Assembly: GCA_020080175.1 (NCBI GenBank)
Contig: JAGHQL010000026.1
Location: 1-64,000, forward strand
DNA length: 64,000 nucleotides
Source: Glutinoglossum americanum
Taxonomy: Eukaryota; Ascomycota; Geoglossomycetes; Geoglossales; Geoglossaceae
Direction: 5' to 3'
How positions within the stretch are numbered: the stretch's first letter is position 1; every line of letters starts with the position of its first letter. This document shows, piece after piece, positions 1 through 12,626 of the stretch. A model generated the notes under the pieces. It was given only the letters and a program-made list of their open reading frames with translations. It did not search any database and was not told where the DNA came from. The position numbers and the translations under genes were made by a program.

Positions 1-60
1 TCCAGCGAGGCAAGTGGAAGCGGTATAGGCAACGCTAGCCGCATCCCTTACACCTACCCT

Positions 61-1099
61 ACCCGATGAGCGGGTTTTACCCAGGGTCGGGCCGGGTACC
101 CGAAACCCGTTGCGCAGTCTAGTGGGTATGTATAGTTAGGCTGCGTATCGGGTTTTGGGGGCCCCCAGGCAGGGTCGCAACTTTTCTATGCAAAATTGAT
201 AAAGTTGCCCAAAACGGCTAGTTTTTAGCGTTCTAGGCAAATTTAGCGATCTATCAGCATATGGAGTTGTATTGGAACTGATCACTAGGCTGCACAACGG
301 GTTTCGGGTACCCGACCTGACCTTGGGTAAAACCCGGCCATCTGGTAGGGTAGGGTCCTAATACTGGGGTTACAATGTTCAAAACCCTACCCAGGGCAGG
401 GTCGGGCAGGGTCGGGCAGGGTACCGGCCAGGCATTTTTACCTTTTCTAGCAGTCATTTTAGGGGGGGTCCTACGGCATCAATTAAATTTTCGACCTTTT
501 TTTCAATTACTTAATTTGGCTTAGCGCACAATATCTTGGCAAAATCTAACCTAATTGGGTTTAACACAGGGTCTCTTGGCAAACCCGACCCGCGGGTCGC
601 CAAGCGGCTGGGTTGAAGGTGCCAAAACCTGGCCCTACCCGACCCGATGCGAAGCCTACTAATACCAAGTAAATATATAAAAAGTTTTCAGAATCTTATT
701 TAGATTTAACTTTACTAAACTTTAGTTAAAACCTTTGTTAGGTCTTTGTTCAACTCTCACTAGACTGCGCAGCGGGTACTCCCTGATATGCCTACATAGA
801 ACTTTATCTCTTTTGCTGACATTTCTTTTTGTTTTCTATTTGATTCTAAAATCTTAAATAAGTTTTTTCCATAATTACTCTAAGATTAGGCTGCGCATCG
901 GGTCGGGTTTGCCAAGAAACCCTGTGTTAAACCCAATTAGGTTAGATTTTGCCAAGATATTGTGTGCTAAGCCAAATTGGGTAATTGGAAAAAAAGGTCG
1001 AAATTTTATTGATGCCGTAGGACCCCCCCCCCCCCCTAAAATGACTGCTAGAAAAGGTAAAATGCCTGGCCGGGTACCCGAATCCCGTTGCGCAGTCTA
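61..1099. repeat. Cluster of short terminal-inverted-repeat elements (MITE-like)
   Basis: Several copies of one terminus occur here. Read inward it is TAGRCTGCGCAACGGG or a close variant. Inward-pointing left ends lie near 137, 286, 761 and 887. Right ends (reverse complement) lie near 121, 658 and 1099. Two units are bounded by paired ends: 286-658 and 887-1099. Their interiors are the same sequence in opposite orientation; 425-595 aligns with the reverse complement of 895-1080, with a few C/T differences. No transposase is present, so these would be non-autonomous. I see no convincing target duplication, and the superfamily is unassigned (hAT-like is only a guess). GGGT/CGGG runs enrich the copies. 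Confidence 0.7.
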
Positions 1100-1328
1100 G
1101 CAGCCCACCTCCTACAACAACAGAGTTGTTAGGTCTTCCTGCTAGTGCTTCTTTATAGCCTTGGAGCATTTATCATAAAACTCGAGTCTATCTTTATGAA
1201 GTCGGTTTAATTAATTATAGTAAATAGTAGCTCTTTCGCGGAGAGGAAGACTCCATCCCAAACTCCGCCCTCGAATCTACAGTTACCGTCCTTGGTCCAA
1301 CCAAAACGAAGAGAAATGAGTATGAGTA

Positions 1329-3288
1329 CTATAAATCCGATCCTCTTTCCTCCGCTTCCACCTGTAGGTCGTGGCACAAGTCGAAACACTCTGCAAGCAG
1401 AGATTTGACGCTTCCCTGCCCCTCTGGGACATCCGGACCAACCATAAATTTACCATCGACTTGCATATTATCAATGGAACTGAGCTGATACCTGTGAATA
1501 AGGGCTCTTATGCAAAGGGTTGGTTTGAGACTTACTTTCATGCTGTATGGATAAAGTTCACGTGGTGTGCTGATCCCTCCTGATCTTTTGACTTCTAATA
1601 GACATCGTCTCAGAGTTTGGAGTTGGTTGAAAACTGGTAAGAGAGCCTCAGAAACAGGCTCCGATGATATTATAAGATGGTATATATAGGCATAGCTTCG
1701 TCTAAGAAGGTATAAAAGAGTCTACATCAGTCAGGAGGGGAACAGAATTTATACAGCGAATGAAACACGTACTCTTTGACAAAATAAATTGGCTGCATTT
1801 CCCTGCTCGTCCACAAACTTTCCATCGACCCTTGCCTCATCAATACGGTCGAGTTGTCGCTGGAAGCTATAGAGATCAGTCTCTCGCAAGGACCACGCCT
1901 GAGTAAGGGAAAGCTTTTCCAGTTGATTTCGAATATCGCAGAGCTTCTCATAGGTCGGTTTAAATCCGTCATCGAATTTTCCATGCCTGAAGAGTATTAG
2001 GGTGAATCTCCCGTGCATCTCCGGCGGTGCAGATTACCTGTCTAAAACCGTGTCTGCCCATTTCTGGCATCTGCTTAGTAACTCGTCTAAAATCTGTTGT
2101 CCAGCGGGAATAGCGCCGTCTGCGGTGACGAAATTTCCATCCACTTTTGAGTCTTCGATATCTTTGAGTTGGCTTTGGAAGCCTTTCACTTCTGCAGTTG
2201 GAAACTAAAAGCTGGATTAGTCGACCTAAAGGTGACGATCTGTCGGGAAACATACCTTTGTTCTTGTGTTTGCAGCTGCAATCGACCGTAGGATGGATAT
2301 CAGTTGTTCGTGGACTGGAGCAAGCTCCGGCGAGAGGTTTGAAAGATGGTCATGTAGACGAGAGAGTTGGGCTCGACATACTTCCAATCTAACTTCTAGT
2401 AAGATCACAAGCTGTGGGGAGTAGTTGTCCTTTCCTCGCTGGATAATGTCACTCATCTGTCCGATTGTGCGACTAATGGATTCGAGATCCTTTTCGGAAA
2501 ACATAGGAGCTGCCTCGGCGAGGTGGTCCAAAAGGCGCTAGCCGTCATCAGCAGCTGTTGGACAACGGGCGTGCGCAAGCGACTAGATACCTTAATGGTC
2601 GAGCTTGTCGCATATCTGGACGTAAGAGGTTAATGGTATTCAAACGTGAACTTAGGAGGATATGACGGCGAAAAATACGTACACCGCGGGCACATCATGA
2701 ATCCTTCCAATTGTCATAAAGAAGAGAGAGATAAGCTGAAAGCAGTCGTCCAAGACCCTGTCAACTATTAAGGCAATACATGTTCTCAGCAAACTTTCTG
2801 CCATCATTGGTTGTGCATTCCACAATGGCCGTAGAGCCAAGCGGCACGACGACCTATTTCCAAGGCTACAGAAATCAACGATCTGATTCTCGGTCGCAAA
2901 TCCTGTATGGCGATGGGCAAAACAACTAGCAAAACTCTCAATAAAGCGGCTACTAAGAAAATCTTGATGCTAATTGCTGTAGATTGATGCCGTATCTACA
3001 TTCTGATATCTCGTGCATCGAATGAAAGGTGGTATCGGAGAGGTAGTAACTAGAATTAAAACGCTACGAACCTCTATTTTGCTCAAGCCGCTTATCATTC
3101 CGTATCGTATTGAGCTTATGGACTTGCTCAATGACTTGGTCATGTAACGAGATCACATCGTGAGACTTGACATAAGTTGATTTATCCTGTTTCAAAAGAC
3201 ACAATTTATCTCTAATTGCGAGTAAGTGGTCGAGGATGGGCCGTTCATTCGGGTCCAATGGAGCCTGAAACGCAGGCGAGTCTGCCAT
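1329..3288 (-). CDS. UPF0662 / DUF2408 family protein, multi-exon
   Basis: This is a spliced gene on the minus strand, reassembled from reading-frame segments. It starts MADSPAFQAPLDPNERP at 3288. Later blocks are VDRVLDDCFQLISLFFM near 2.75 kb, SEKDLESISRTIGQM near 2.5 kb, VDGNFVTADGAIPAGQQ near 2.1 kb, TYEKLCDIRNQLEKLSL near 1.9 kb, a block near 1.65 kb, and SSIDNMQVDGKFMVG near 1.5 kb, ending EAEERGSDL. The order and motifs match the fungal UPF0662 family (budding yeast YPL260W, fission yeast C30C2.08), including the repeated pattern VDGxFV. About eight exons are implied; exact joins were not all resolved. The molecular role of the family is poorly known. It shares a 393-bp divergent promoter with the ribosomal P1 gene. 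Confidence 0.85.
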
Positions 3289-3681
3289 ATCAGCGAAGAC
3301 TTAGATTTTTGATAGTTGTCGTAGGTGTTGGGCTTAGAAAGATGCAACTCGCATGGGCAATGTAGATGCATGATTTTCCGGGCAGGCGGGGTCAAGTGAA
3401 GGTGGCGGGGCAAATTCGGCAATCTTATCCGACATGGTCGGTCTATTAATGAGCCGACAAGCCGGGTCTTAGTAAGCTGTGACCGCCTTTAGGGTACAAT
3501 ATTTCAACCCTGAGGCTCAATTTAGTTCCAACCGAACTTCCCTTCAACGAAACACTAATCTTCGCAACGACGAAGCAATCACTGACATAGTCTTTGGAGA
3601 GAAGTTGATAACTTAACAATCGTTTGTTTCTCCTCTGGGCTACCCCACCCACCTCTGGCTTGCTCATATAATATCTAGATC
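3289..3681. promoter_or_regulatory. Divergent promoter between UPF0662 and P1 genes
   Basis: This 393-bp interval separates two genes transcribed away from each other. It holds no convincing coding sequence. A shared promoter is inferred from the arrangement only; no specific factor site was recognised. Confidence 0.5.
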
Positions 3682-4209
3682 ATGTCGAATGCCGAACTCG
3701 CTACGTCCTACGCCGCCCTTATCCTCGCCGATGATGCTGTTGATATCACTGTATGTCTTTGCTTTGCTTAATGCTTTAGCGACATACTCTATTAGAGATC
3801 ACAGGGCTAAAGTTACAGAACAGGCCGACAAGTTGCAGACTCTGCTAAAAGCCGCTGGAGTTGACGATGTGGAGCCAATATGGACCTCACTTTTCGCTAA
3901 GGTATGCGAGAGATGCAGTATTGAGGTCTCCACGAAACATGAACTTACTGTACATGCTGCAGGCTTTGGAGGGCAAGGATGTCAAGGACTTATTGCTGAA
4001 TGTTGGCTCTGGGGGTGGTGCCGCTGCAGCACCTGCTACGGGTGCTGCTGGTGGAGCTGCTCCAGCAGAAGCTGCGAAGGAAGAGGCCCCCAAAGAAGAG
4101 GGTATGTCTGCAATTATCTAAATTCTGAAGGTCGGATCAGAATACTAACTAACTCCTCGCAGAGAAAGAGGAATCAGACGAAGACATGGGATTCGGACTC
4201 TTCGACTAA
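3682..4209 (+). CDS. RPP1: 60S acidic ribosomal protein P1
   Basis: P1 is part of the ribosomal stalk and works with P2 and P0 to recruit and activate translation GTPases. There are four exons: 3682-3750, 3824-3901, 3963-4101 and 4163-4209. Joined, they give a protein of about 110 residues starting [19 protein letters not shown] flexible Ala/Gly hinge ([15 protein letters not shown]) and an acidic stretch follow. It ends in the hallmark stalk tail [13 protein letters not shown]. All intron phases are consistent. Length and organisation are normal for fungal P1. The start is set by the family N-terminus. Confidence 0.97.
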
Positions 4210-6897
4210 AATGCCTTCCTTCTTTGTTTACTCGTCTATCGTCAGTCAGGTGCTTAATTGATCTCTGCAATGTTAAACAGAAATCAATTGTTACATTAGA
4301 ATCCACAATCGTGTAACGGCGACTTCAGCGCCAGGTGCAGACTGTTGTGCATTTGAGGATCGATATTGCTCTCGTCCTTAGTACATCGGAGGCGTCCTTT
4401 TAGATATTGCATTCACCGCATAGGTTGGGATATGGGGCACCCTCTGGTCATTGATCCAAGTACGAACTTTGAGGCATTGGCACGACAGCACGAGGAAGTG
4501 AAGAAAATTTATTCTTCGCATGCAATTGATCAAAGGGTAAAATCAATCCATTGTCAGTCTAGCTCGTTGGTCCGGGGCGATATTTTAACCGAAATAGCGT
4601 AAAATAGATTGACCATTGTCATTGAAAGGGATTGGCATTTGCAAACTCGTATCTGGGGAAGCGAGGGGTTAGCATTAGCGTGAGGATATCAAAACCTTGC
4701 CCGCAATGTGTAGGAAAAGAACTTTGCAGATCCTTGATACCTGAATGAAGCGGGCTTGCTATCGCAGTGGAGTACATGCGAATTGTCGGACGCTTGGCTC
4801 GAGGGTTTGAAGTTCGGTAACGTTTCCGTGGAGGGGAACTCCGAACTAGATAGTACTAAACGTAACAATGAACTAGGGACATCTCGGAATGCAGACCACC
4901 TGGTCTATAATGCCCCTATGGTGGAAGGGCCCTTGCTTTTGCCTTTGCAGAACAGGGCTTCGGATAGCACAGTTTCCACCAACAATTTACAACCAAATAC
5001 TGTCATGAAGCCCGTAGAATGTTGTCATTTCTGCAAAGCACGCACACAGTGCAACATAAAATGTCCAGGTGCTTTTCCAGCGCCATGCATGGATCAACAA
5101 AAGCGCACAACCGTGAAGCCAGTGAAGGGATCTCCATTAGAGCAGTGCGAATATTGTTGGGTTAAGAGGTAACTCAACAGAGTCGTTCGACCGGCTCCGG
5201 GAACGGAGAGCCAAGGGTGATTAGGAACATCGTTGAGTTCATCAAGCGTCTCGCCACAGCAAGAAACCCCGACGCCACGCCAGCCTCGTTTGTTCGCCTC
5301 ACTTTCGAGTCGACGGGATTGCGCATTGATAGCCCATGCCATGCTAGGCAGAGAAAAGACGGTCGGACAGTACAGAAAAATTGCGAGGCTAACAATTTAA
5401 TGCATCTGCCCAGTCGTTCCGGCCCGCACTAGCGTAACTAATCCGGTCCGAAGCCCTCCTTATAGCAAACGGGCAATTGTTGGCGTACTCCTCTAAGTCT
5501 TGTTGTACTGGTAATGTATGCCGTGCTCTCTTGGAGTTTAAGTGCTTGTGAAATCTAGTCAAGGGAGGAAGTGAGAGGAGTTCAGGTGAGTTGCTTTGGT
5601 GTGCATCGTCCTCGGACTACAGACAAAACGAAGTATTCACCGCCAGTTCAGGGCGTCTTGCTCGTATGTCATCCGGGAGTTTTGTGCCATCCAGGAGCGT
5701 TGCGCATGCATTCATGACGAACAGAGACATTGCTTTACGGCGTACGTAAAAGAGCAAACTTCAGGAGATGCGGGCTGGTCTCTCTTTCGGCAAGTGACCG
5801 TGGACGAGGATTTCCAGGAGGCAGGCGAACAGATGGTCTGGGAAACTTCCACTGTTGGCCAGACTTTGTTCATCATCGAAGAGCTTATTGTGTGGGGGGA
5901 TCGCGAGGATGGGGAGTATCGTGAAGAATCGGTCAGCTTTTATATACATTGTAGTTACGCCTGCGAACCAACTTTTCAAGGCAACAAATAGATTGGCGAG
6001 GCAAAGGAAGGCGCTCAACTAGAGTGCAGGCGCCCATCCACGCCAAACCGAAGCGAGTGGTGCGTGTTGGTTTTCCCGGGTGATACTGGGGGCTTCCCAG
6101 CCTTTCCGGGCTCTGTCCAGGGTTGTGCTTAATATTTGTACCTGATTTCCGAAAGCGTCTCCTGGTATCACCCAATATATTACGAAAGACAACCGACCTC
6201 ATTTCCGGACTTTTTCCCATTCTTTTTCCGTCTGCCATCTCCCTCTCCTCTTCTTGTTACCCCTCTTCCTCGTACTTGAATAACACGCTCGCTCGCAATC
6301 GCCATTGATTGAAATTGATATTCTCTGTCGGCAGGTTTCGCAATTGGCGTCGAATTTGTGTCGGTGCGCATAGTTGCTCGTTTGACGCGCTGCAGTAAGC
6401 TGAGGCACGCTTGGCTGAGAGGTACGGCTTTCCGCTCCCCTACGGGCTATTGTTGTCCACTGTCGAGTCTTCCGACTTCGTTTTTTTCCTCATTTCTCTT
6501 CCTTTCTCCTTATTTCTTGTCCCTTTCTTGCGCTTGATAGACGCGCTCGCCCGAATTGGCCACACGGTGCTTTATATGTACTTGTCCGTGCTGAGGAAGT
6601 CCGCGTCTTAGAGAGTGTGCCACATATTATCTCACCCAATTGGCTTGAAACTCAGACTTTGTTGGACATCGTAACCAAACTGTGCCTGCTGGTGTCAGTT
6701 GCTAAATGGCTGCAGTACCTGGCGAGAATAGTCGTACCACCAATAGTCGAACATTCACGTTCAACGCAAACAACAAACACTTGATCCGATACCAAGGGAC
6801 GAACACCGAACTGGCAGTGGTTTGAGGTGGCAGGAACCTGTGGCTTGGAGGGCAAAAACCAAGATATCAGGGGGCCACGGCTTGGAAATAATTAGTA
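4210..6897. other. Gene-poor interval between P1 and Tcp11 genes
   Basis: About 2.7 kb carries no gene I can identify. It includes an unrecognised reading frame at 4756-5172 and another at 5596-5991 (131 codons, no family recognised, likely spurious). Pyrimidine-rich stretches at 6205-6285 and 6470-6535 probably belong to the promoter or 5' leader of the downstream Tcp11-like gene. Confidence 0.5.
4756..5172 (+). CDS. Hypothetical Cys-containing reading frame, doubtful
   Basis: This is an open frame of 138 codons on the plus strand. I do not recognise it. The C-terminal third has clustered cysteines (ECCHFCKAR, QCNIKCPG, CEYCWVKR) spaced in a way that could bind a metal. The N-terminal part is low in recognisable structure. 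It could be the last exon of a spliced gene beginning further upstream, since an open frame at 4366-4602 precedes it. It could also be chance. No signal peptide or membrane segment is visible. Confidence 0.25.
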   Translation: MLSQWSTCELSDAWLEGLKFGNVSVEGNSELDSTKRNNELGTSRNADHLVYNAPMVEGPLLLPLQNRASDSTVSTNNLQPNTVMKPVECCHFCKARTQCNIKCPGAFPAPCMDQQKRTTVKPVKGSPLEQCEYCWVKR

Positions 6898-8572
6898 ATG
6901 TCACACCGTCAGAAAACGGAGAACGAAGGTTCTGGCCATGGCCCAGTCTTTTCGGCGTCTGCACCGGGGGCGGCGGCTGAAGACGATACTCCTCACCCTT
7001 CCACAACAACCCCAGCCATGCCGCAGTCTGCAGCAGATACACCAGCTGGCCTCTACACATCTGAATCTCATCAAACGGATGGTCCAAGCCCTCAAATAAC
7101 AATCAACTCGCTCCACCCTCCGCCTGTTACTGCGAAAACTCTCAGCGAGCTCGACATTCCGCAAATTGTCAACAATCCTAAGCTACGGCATGATGTTGGA
7201 TTTGACCCTAACTTGCACTTTCGGCCTAACTTAGATGGCGAGAAAGGTCGAAGGAAAAGGCAGCAGAACGAAGCCTACTGGGTCGCCCTTCATGACGAGC
7301 TACAACGGTATCTAGCGATTGACGATGGTGTCCTCAATGTTGGACATGGGAACTTCGCATGCTCGGGGGACTGGACGCCAAAGAAGATACCGGCGGTCTT
7401 CGAAGCTATCCGTGAAATACTCAAGACGCTAGTTCCAGAACGCGACCATTCATCCGTCGATCAGAACATGGATGTGCCACTTCTCATGCAACAATTGAAA
7501 AGGGATGTTTTGGATGTTTATCGGCTTTCTGTGTGGATGGGGCAATTGCTAAAAGGTCACTGTGCGCCAATGAGAGATGTATCGGTTGACGAAATGGTTG
7601 CGCAAATTGAACGTGGGACGAAGAACGGTTGTACCATGTCGTTAGTCGGGGGTCTGAAGAGTCTCTTTGGGATATTAGAGACTATGAAACTAGTTTGTCG
7701 CACCCTTTTTGGGGATTTGGGCTGTGGCTGACCCCTAGTTTTAGGATGTTGCGAACCACCAGATACGCAACTTACGGGTGATGCTGATAGCAGACACCGT
7801 CGACTTCGAGCAGAATTACTTCAGGAAGAGGGTACATGAGGGTCGTATAGATGCTCGCTCCATAGGCTTGTGGTATCGTGAAGCTCTCACACAGTACGCA
7901 GGCGTCAAAGCGGGGACTCCCGTGGCGTTGTTTCTAAGAACACTAGTCCACACGCTAATGCCAAGTTCTTCCGGGAAGCTCCCAGCTTCGTTCGTCTTCG
8001 ACATTGAGCGACTTGAGCTTTTAAGGACAGAGCTGCGTGAAGTTACGTGCTTCAAAGTATGCTACACGCTGTTTCTGAAGCTGCTGTTGAAGCTCAAGTG
8101 TCCGCGAGATGCCGACAACTCTACTGTTCAAGCTCTGAGGTGCCAAATCCTCGAGATCCTGGGTAGTGACGGATTTGAAGAGCGTGAAGAACGGTGGAAT
8201 CCGAAGATGGGTAGGGTTGCTCTTGAGATTGTTAGGTTTGCGCAAGAGTTTACTGGAGGCAATCATCGGCGGCTGAACGACGACGAGGCGCAGGCTTTTC
8301 TATGCAAACATGTCCGACAGGACTCGCCTGTGTTCCAAGCGCTGGAGAAGAATGTTGAAAGCGCAGTATGCAGGCTGGCAGTGGAGCATGTGGAAGTGTT
8401 TTTGAAATGCTCTCCGTTAACGGTTGTGGAGCGATGGGTATTCCCGGCAAGGAGTGACAAGGTCCGAACACACTGGAAGGACGTCATACCCAGCATTGCG
8501 AAGCGCCTGGCACGAATAGGGCATCTGCACTGGCAAGTTTGGGGCCCGCTGGTATACATGCAATCCGAATGA
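6898..8572 (+). CDS. Tcp11 / Sok1 family protein
   Basis: There are two exons, 6898-7692 and 7745-8572, joined in phase 0 by a 52-nt intron, giving 540 residues. The N-terminal 75 residues or so are Ser/Thr/Pro-rich and probably disordered. The Tcp11 region begins near TLSELDIPQIVNNPKLRHD and continues with FDPNLHFRPNLDGEKGRR and KIPAVFEAIREILKTLVP. Across the intron it reads ANHQIRNLRVMLIADTVDF, the most conserved part of the family. Yeast Sok1 is a dosage suppressor of cAMP/PKA defects, so a role in that signalling is known for the family but only inferred here. Length is typical of filamentous fungal members. Confidence 0.9.
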
Positions 8573-9200
8573 GATGTTGCCTCTGTCGTTTGTTTTTCAA
8601 TACGCATCACTATTGTGATATCCAACCCTATTGGGTTATACTGGGAGGAATGCGCTGCCAAAAATCAATCTCTTGTTTTCTTCTCTGCGTTCCTTTCTTC
8701 TTTTCTTTTCTTTTCTTTTTTTGTTATTTCTCATAGAGCGAACGCATTTTATCGTTGGCGTCATAACCTTAGATTTAGGGCTTAGACCTCATTCTACGAC
8801 TTAGAACTGTCAAGTTCTATTAGTTATGACTTTTAATATTTTTCGTATCAAATAGGCTTTTATCCCCTCAAAAAATCTTCGATTTTTCATGTTCGGTGGA
8901 GATGTCGTTGGCTATTTTGGGTATGGTGCCATGACAGGGCGCAGCTTGATTTTCCTTTCCCAAAAATTTTTGGGGAGAATGGAGGTCAAGAACAGGGTAT
9001 GGCGAAGCACAAGACAGAATGAAATGGTGGATAGTAATGAGGTGGGAGTGAGAGAAGCTCGCAGGGGAATTGTGATTGGAGGTATCCTAATGTATGTACT
9101 TGGAGTGAGCAGTCAGTATATAGCAAGTCATCCATGACGATAGTCGAATTGATACCGTATTCATTTACATCGATCCGAGACAGGTAAATCTAGTGTAATG
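8573..9200. other. Convergent intergenic region
   Basis: The interval lies between the ends of two converging genes. It holds a pyrimidine run with a CTTTT-type repeat at 8697-8722 and an AT-rich stretch to about 8890. The open frame at 8889-9137 has no family resemblance and is probably chance. Confidence 0.5.
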
Positions 9201-10244
9201 TTATATTACCAACTCTTCCAGAGCAGTAACTCCGCCCGCTAAGATTTTGAGCTTATTCTCTTCCCACCGAATCCATGCAAGACCTTGGAGTAGACAGTCT
9301 GCTAGATCATCTAGCTTGTGTAGTTTCTCCCCCGCGCCTTCTTTGGTCGCGACATCTGTGTCGTCGGCTCGCTGGAGAACTGACCGCTTTCCCTTTTTCC
9401 TCCCCTTCCACCGTTCTAGGAATGCTTCTGCGGTTTGATTTGATTCGTCCGTGTACATTGTGAGCACACCGCTACCGCCTGTTTCGAGCCACTTTCCTAC
9501 CAAATCGATCTTCGCAGTCTTGTTTCTCCACTTTGCTGTCCTTGATGTCTTTGCTGTACCATTTCCTGTTCCTTTTACCCAGAAGGCCCCGACTTTCCCT
9601 GGAGCCACGCCCCTGACGAGCCCGCTCCATCGTCCTTCTACCTGCAGCGTGTGTAGCACTGCGTACAGCATGCCCTCGAACATATTAACCCGAACGGTCC
9701 ACTCCTGGACTGCAGATGAGCCAGCTGAGCGGTAGCGCTGCCGCTCGATGAGGACGAGTGTTGGGCGGTATGAGAGGAGAGTCTGGGTCAGGAGATATGC
9801 GAGAGAAGCATAGGCCTGCGGTTCGAATGTCTCCTTGGCGGAATCAAGAGGTGAGGCATGAGGTCTGGGGCTGATGGCGATGCGCTTCCATGCGATTAGT
9901 GATGGAATGGTGGATTTGGTGTGCTTTTTCCATGAAGGATTGTCGAGGATGCAGTATGCCAGGTTGCGGATGCCCATGTCAATGCTCAGAACCCTCGTTG
10001 CTCTGCTACTGTGGCCTATTGTCTTTTGTTTGTTTTGTTTGGCTGCAATACTGCTAGGGGTAACAGTCGCCGTTGCAATTGGGATTGCATCCTCAGGAAA
10101 TGGGGGGTTAGTGACAGCAATTTCGGAGAAAATTCGTGATGCTAATATGGATTTGGTACCGCTGGAGTTAATTCCACATTTGACAGCGATGTTCTTTAGC
10201 TGGACGAGCTTTAGAGCCTGGAGCGCAGAGGTGTGGACTGCCAT
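9201..10244 (-). CDS. CCE1: Mitochondrial Holliday junction resolvase Cce1/Ydc2
   Basis: This single-exon gene encodes 347 residues. Cce1/Ydc2 cuts four-way junctions and so resolves recombining mitochondrial DNA. The N-terminus holds a SAP-like DNA-binding helix pair (LVQLKNIAVKCGINSSGTK, about residues 13-31). The RNase H-fold core follows: VLSIDMGIRNLAYCIL, with the first catalytic Asp, then VLIERQRYRSAG, with the Glu, and finally KLDDLADCLLQGLAW, with the paired Asp. All the acidic catalytic positions are present. A basic insertion lies between the last two motifs. No obvious mitochondrial presequence is visible; the N-terminus carries few arginines. It is divergent from glutathione reductase. 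Confidence 0.93.
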   Translation of the reverse strand: MAVHTSALQALKLVQLKNIAVKCGINSSGTKSILASRIFSEIAVTNPPFPEDAIPIATATVTPSSIAAKQNKQKTIGHSSRATRVLSIDMGIRNLAYCILDNPSWKKHTKSTIPSLIAWKRIAISPRPHASPLDSAKETFEPQAYASLAYLLTQTLLSYRPTLVLIERQRYRSAGSSAVQEWTVRVNMFEGMLYAVLHTLQVEGRWSGLVRGVAPGKVGAFWVKGTGNGTAKTSRTAKWRNKTAKIDLVGKWLETGGSGVLTMYTDESNQTAEAFLERWKGRKKGKRSVLQRADDTDVATKEGAGEKLHKLDDLADCLLQGLAWIRWEENKLKILAGGVTALEELVI

Positions 10245-12282
<2,038 letters not shown>

Positions 12283-12626
12283 ATTGAGCTATTGGGCGGA
12301 GAAGGAAGGTCATCTCTTACGTGAGGCTAGAGCAATGTAAACCATGATGGCTGTGTGAAATAATCTCAATTTATAAGTCGCAAACCTATGCCCTAGGAGG
12401 CAACGGCGAATAGCCTGGGCTGAAGATAGGGGATGCCTCACAATAATAGACTAACGCCGCGACAGGAGACCACGAGCTTTATTTAGGGGCATCGCAAGTT
12501 TTTGGGGGAATTAAATTTGCATATGCGTTCTATTATCGTGCCAGAAGAGCTAATGCTCAGCTGAGCCTGGAACGATGGAGTCCCCGGGGATAGCTAGGGA
12601 GCCTCAGACTAGATGTGACCTTCATA
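12283..12626. other. Convergent intergenic region
   Basis: This 344-bp spacer lies between the 3' ends of GLR1 and the RRM-protein gene. No gene or notable repeat is visible. Confidence 0.5.

Noticed and set aside
61-440. GGGTCGGG/CAGGGTCGGG runs considered as telomeric or subtelomeric repeats.
   Set aside because: They are not regular TTAGGG tandem arrays and are explained by the termini and bodies of the TIR elements.
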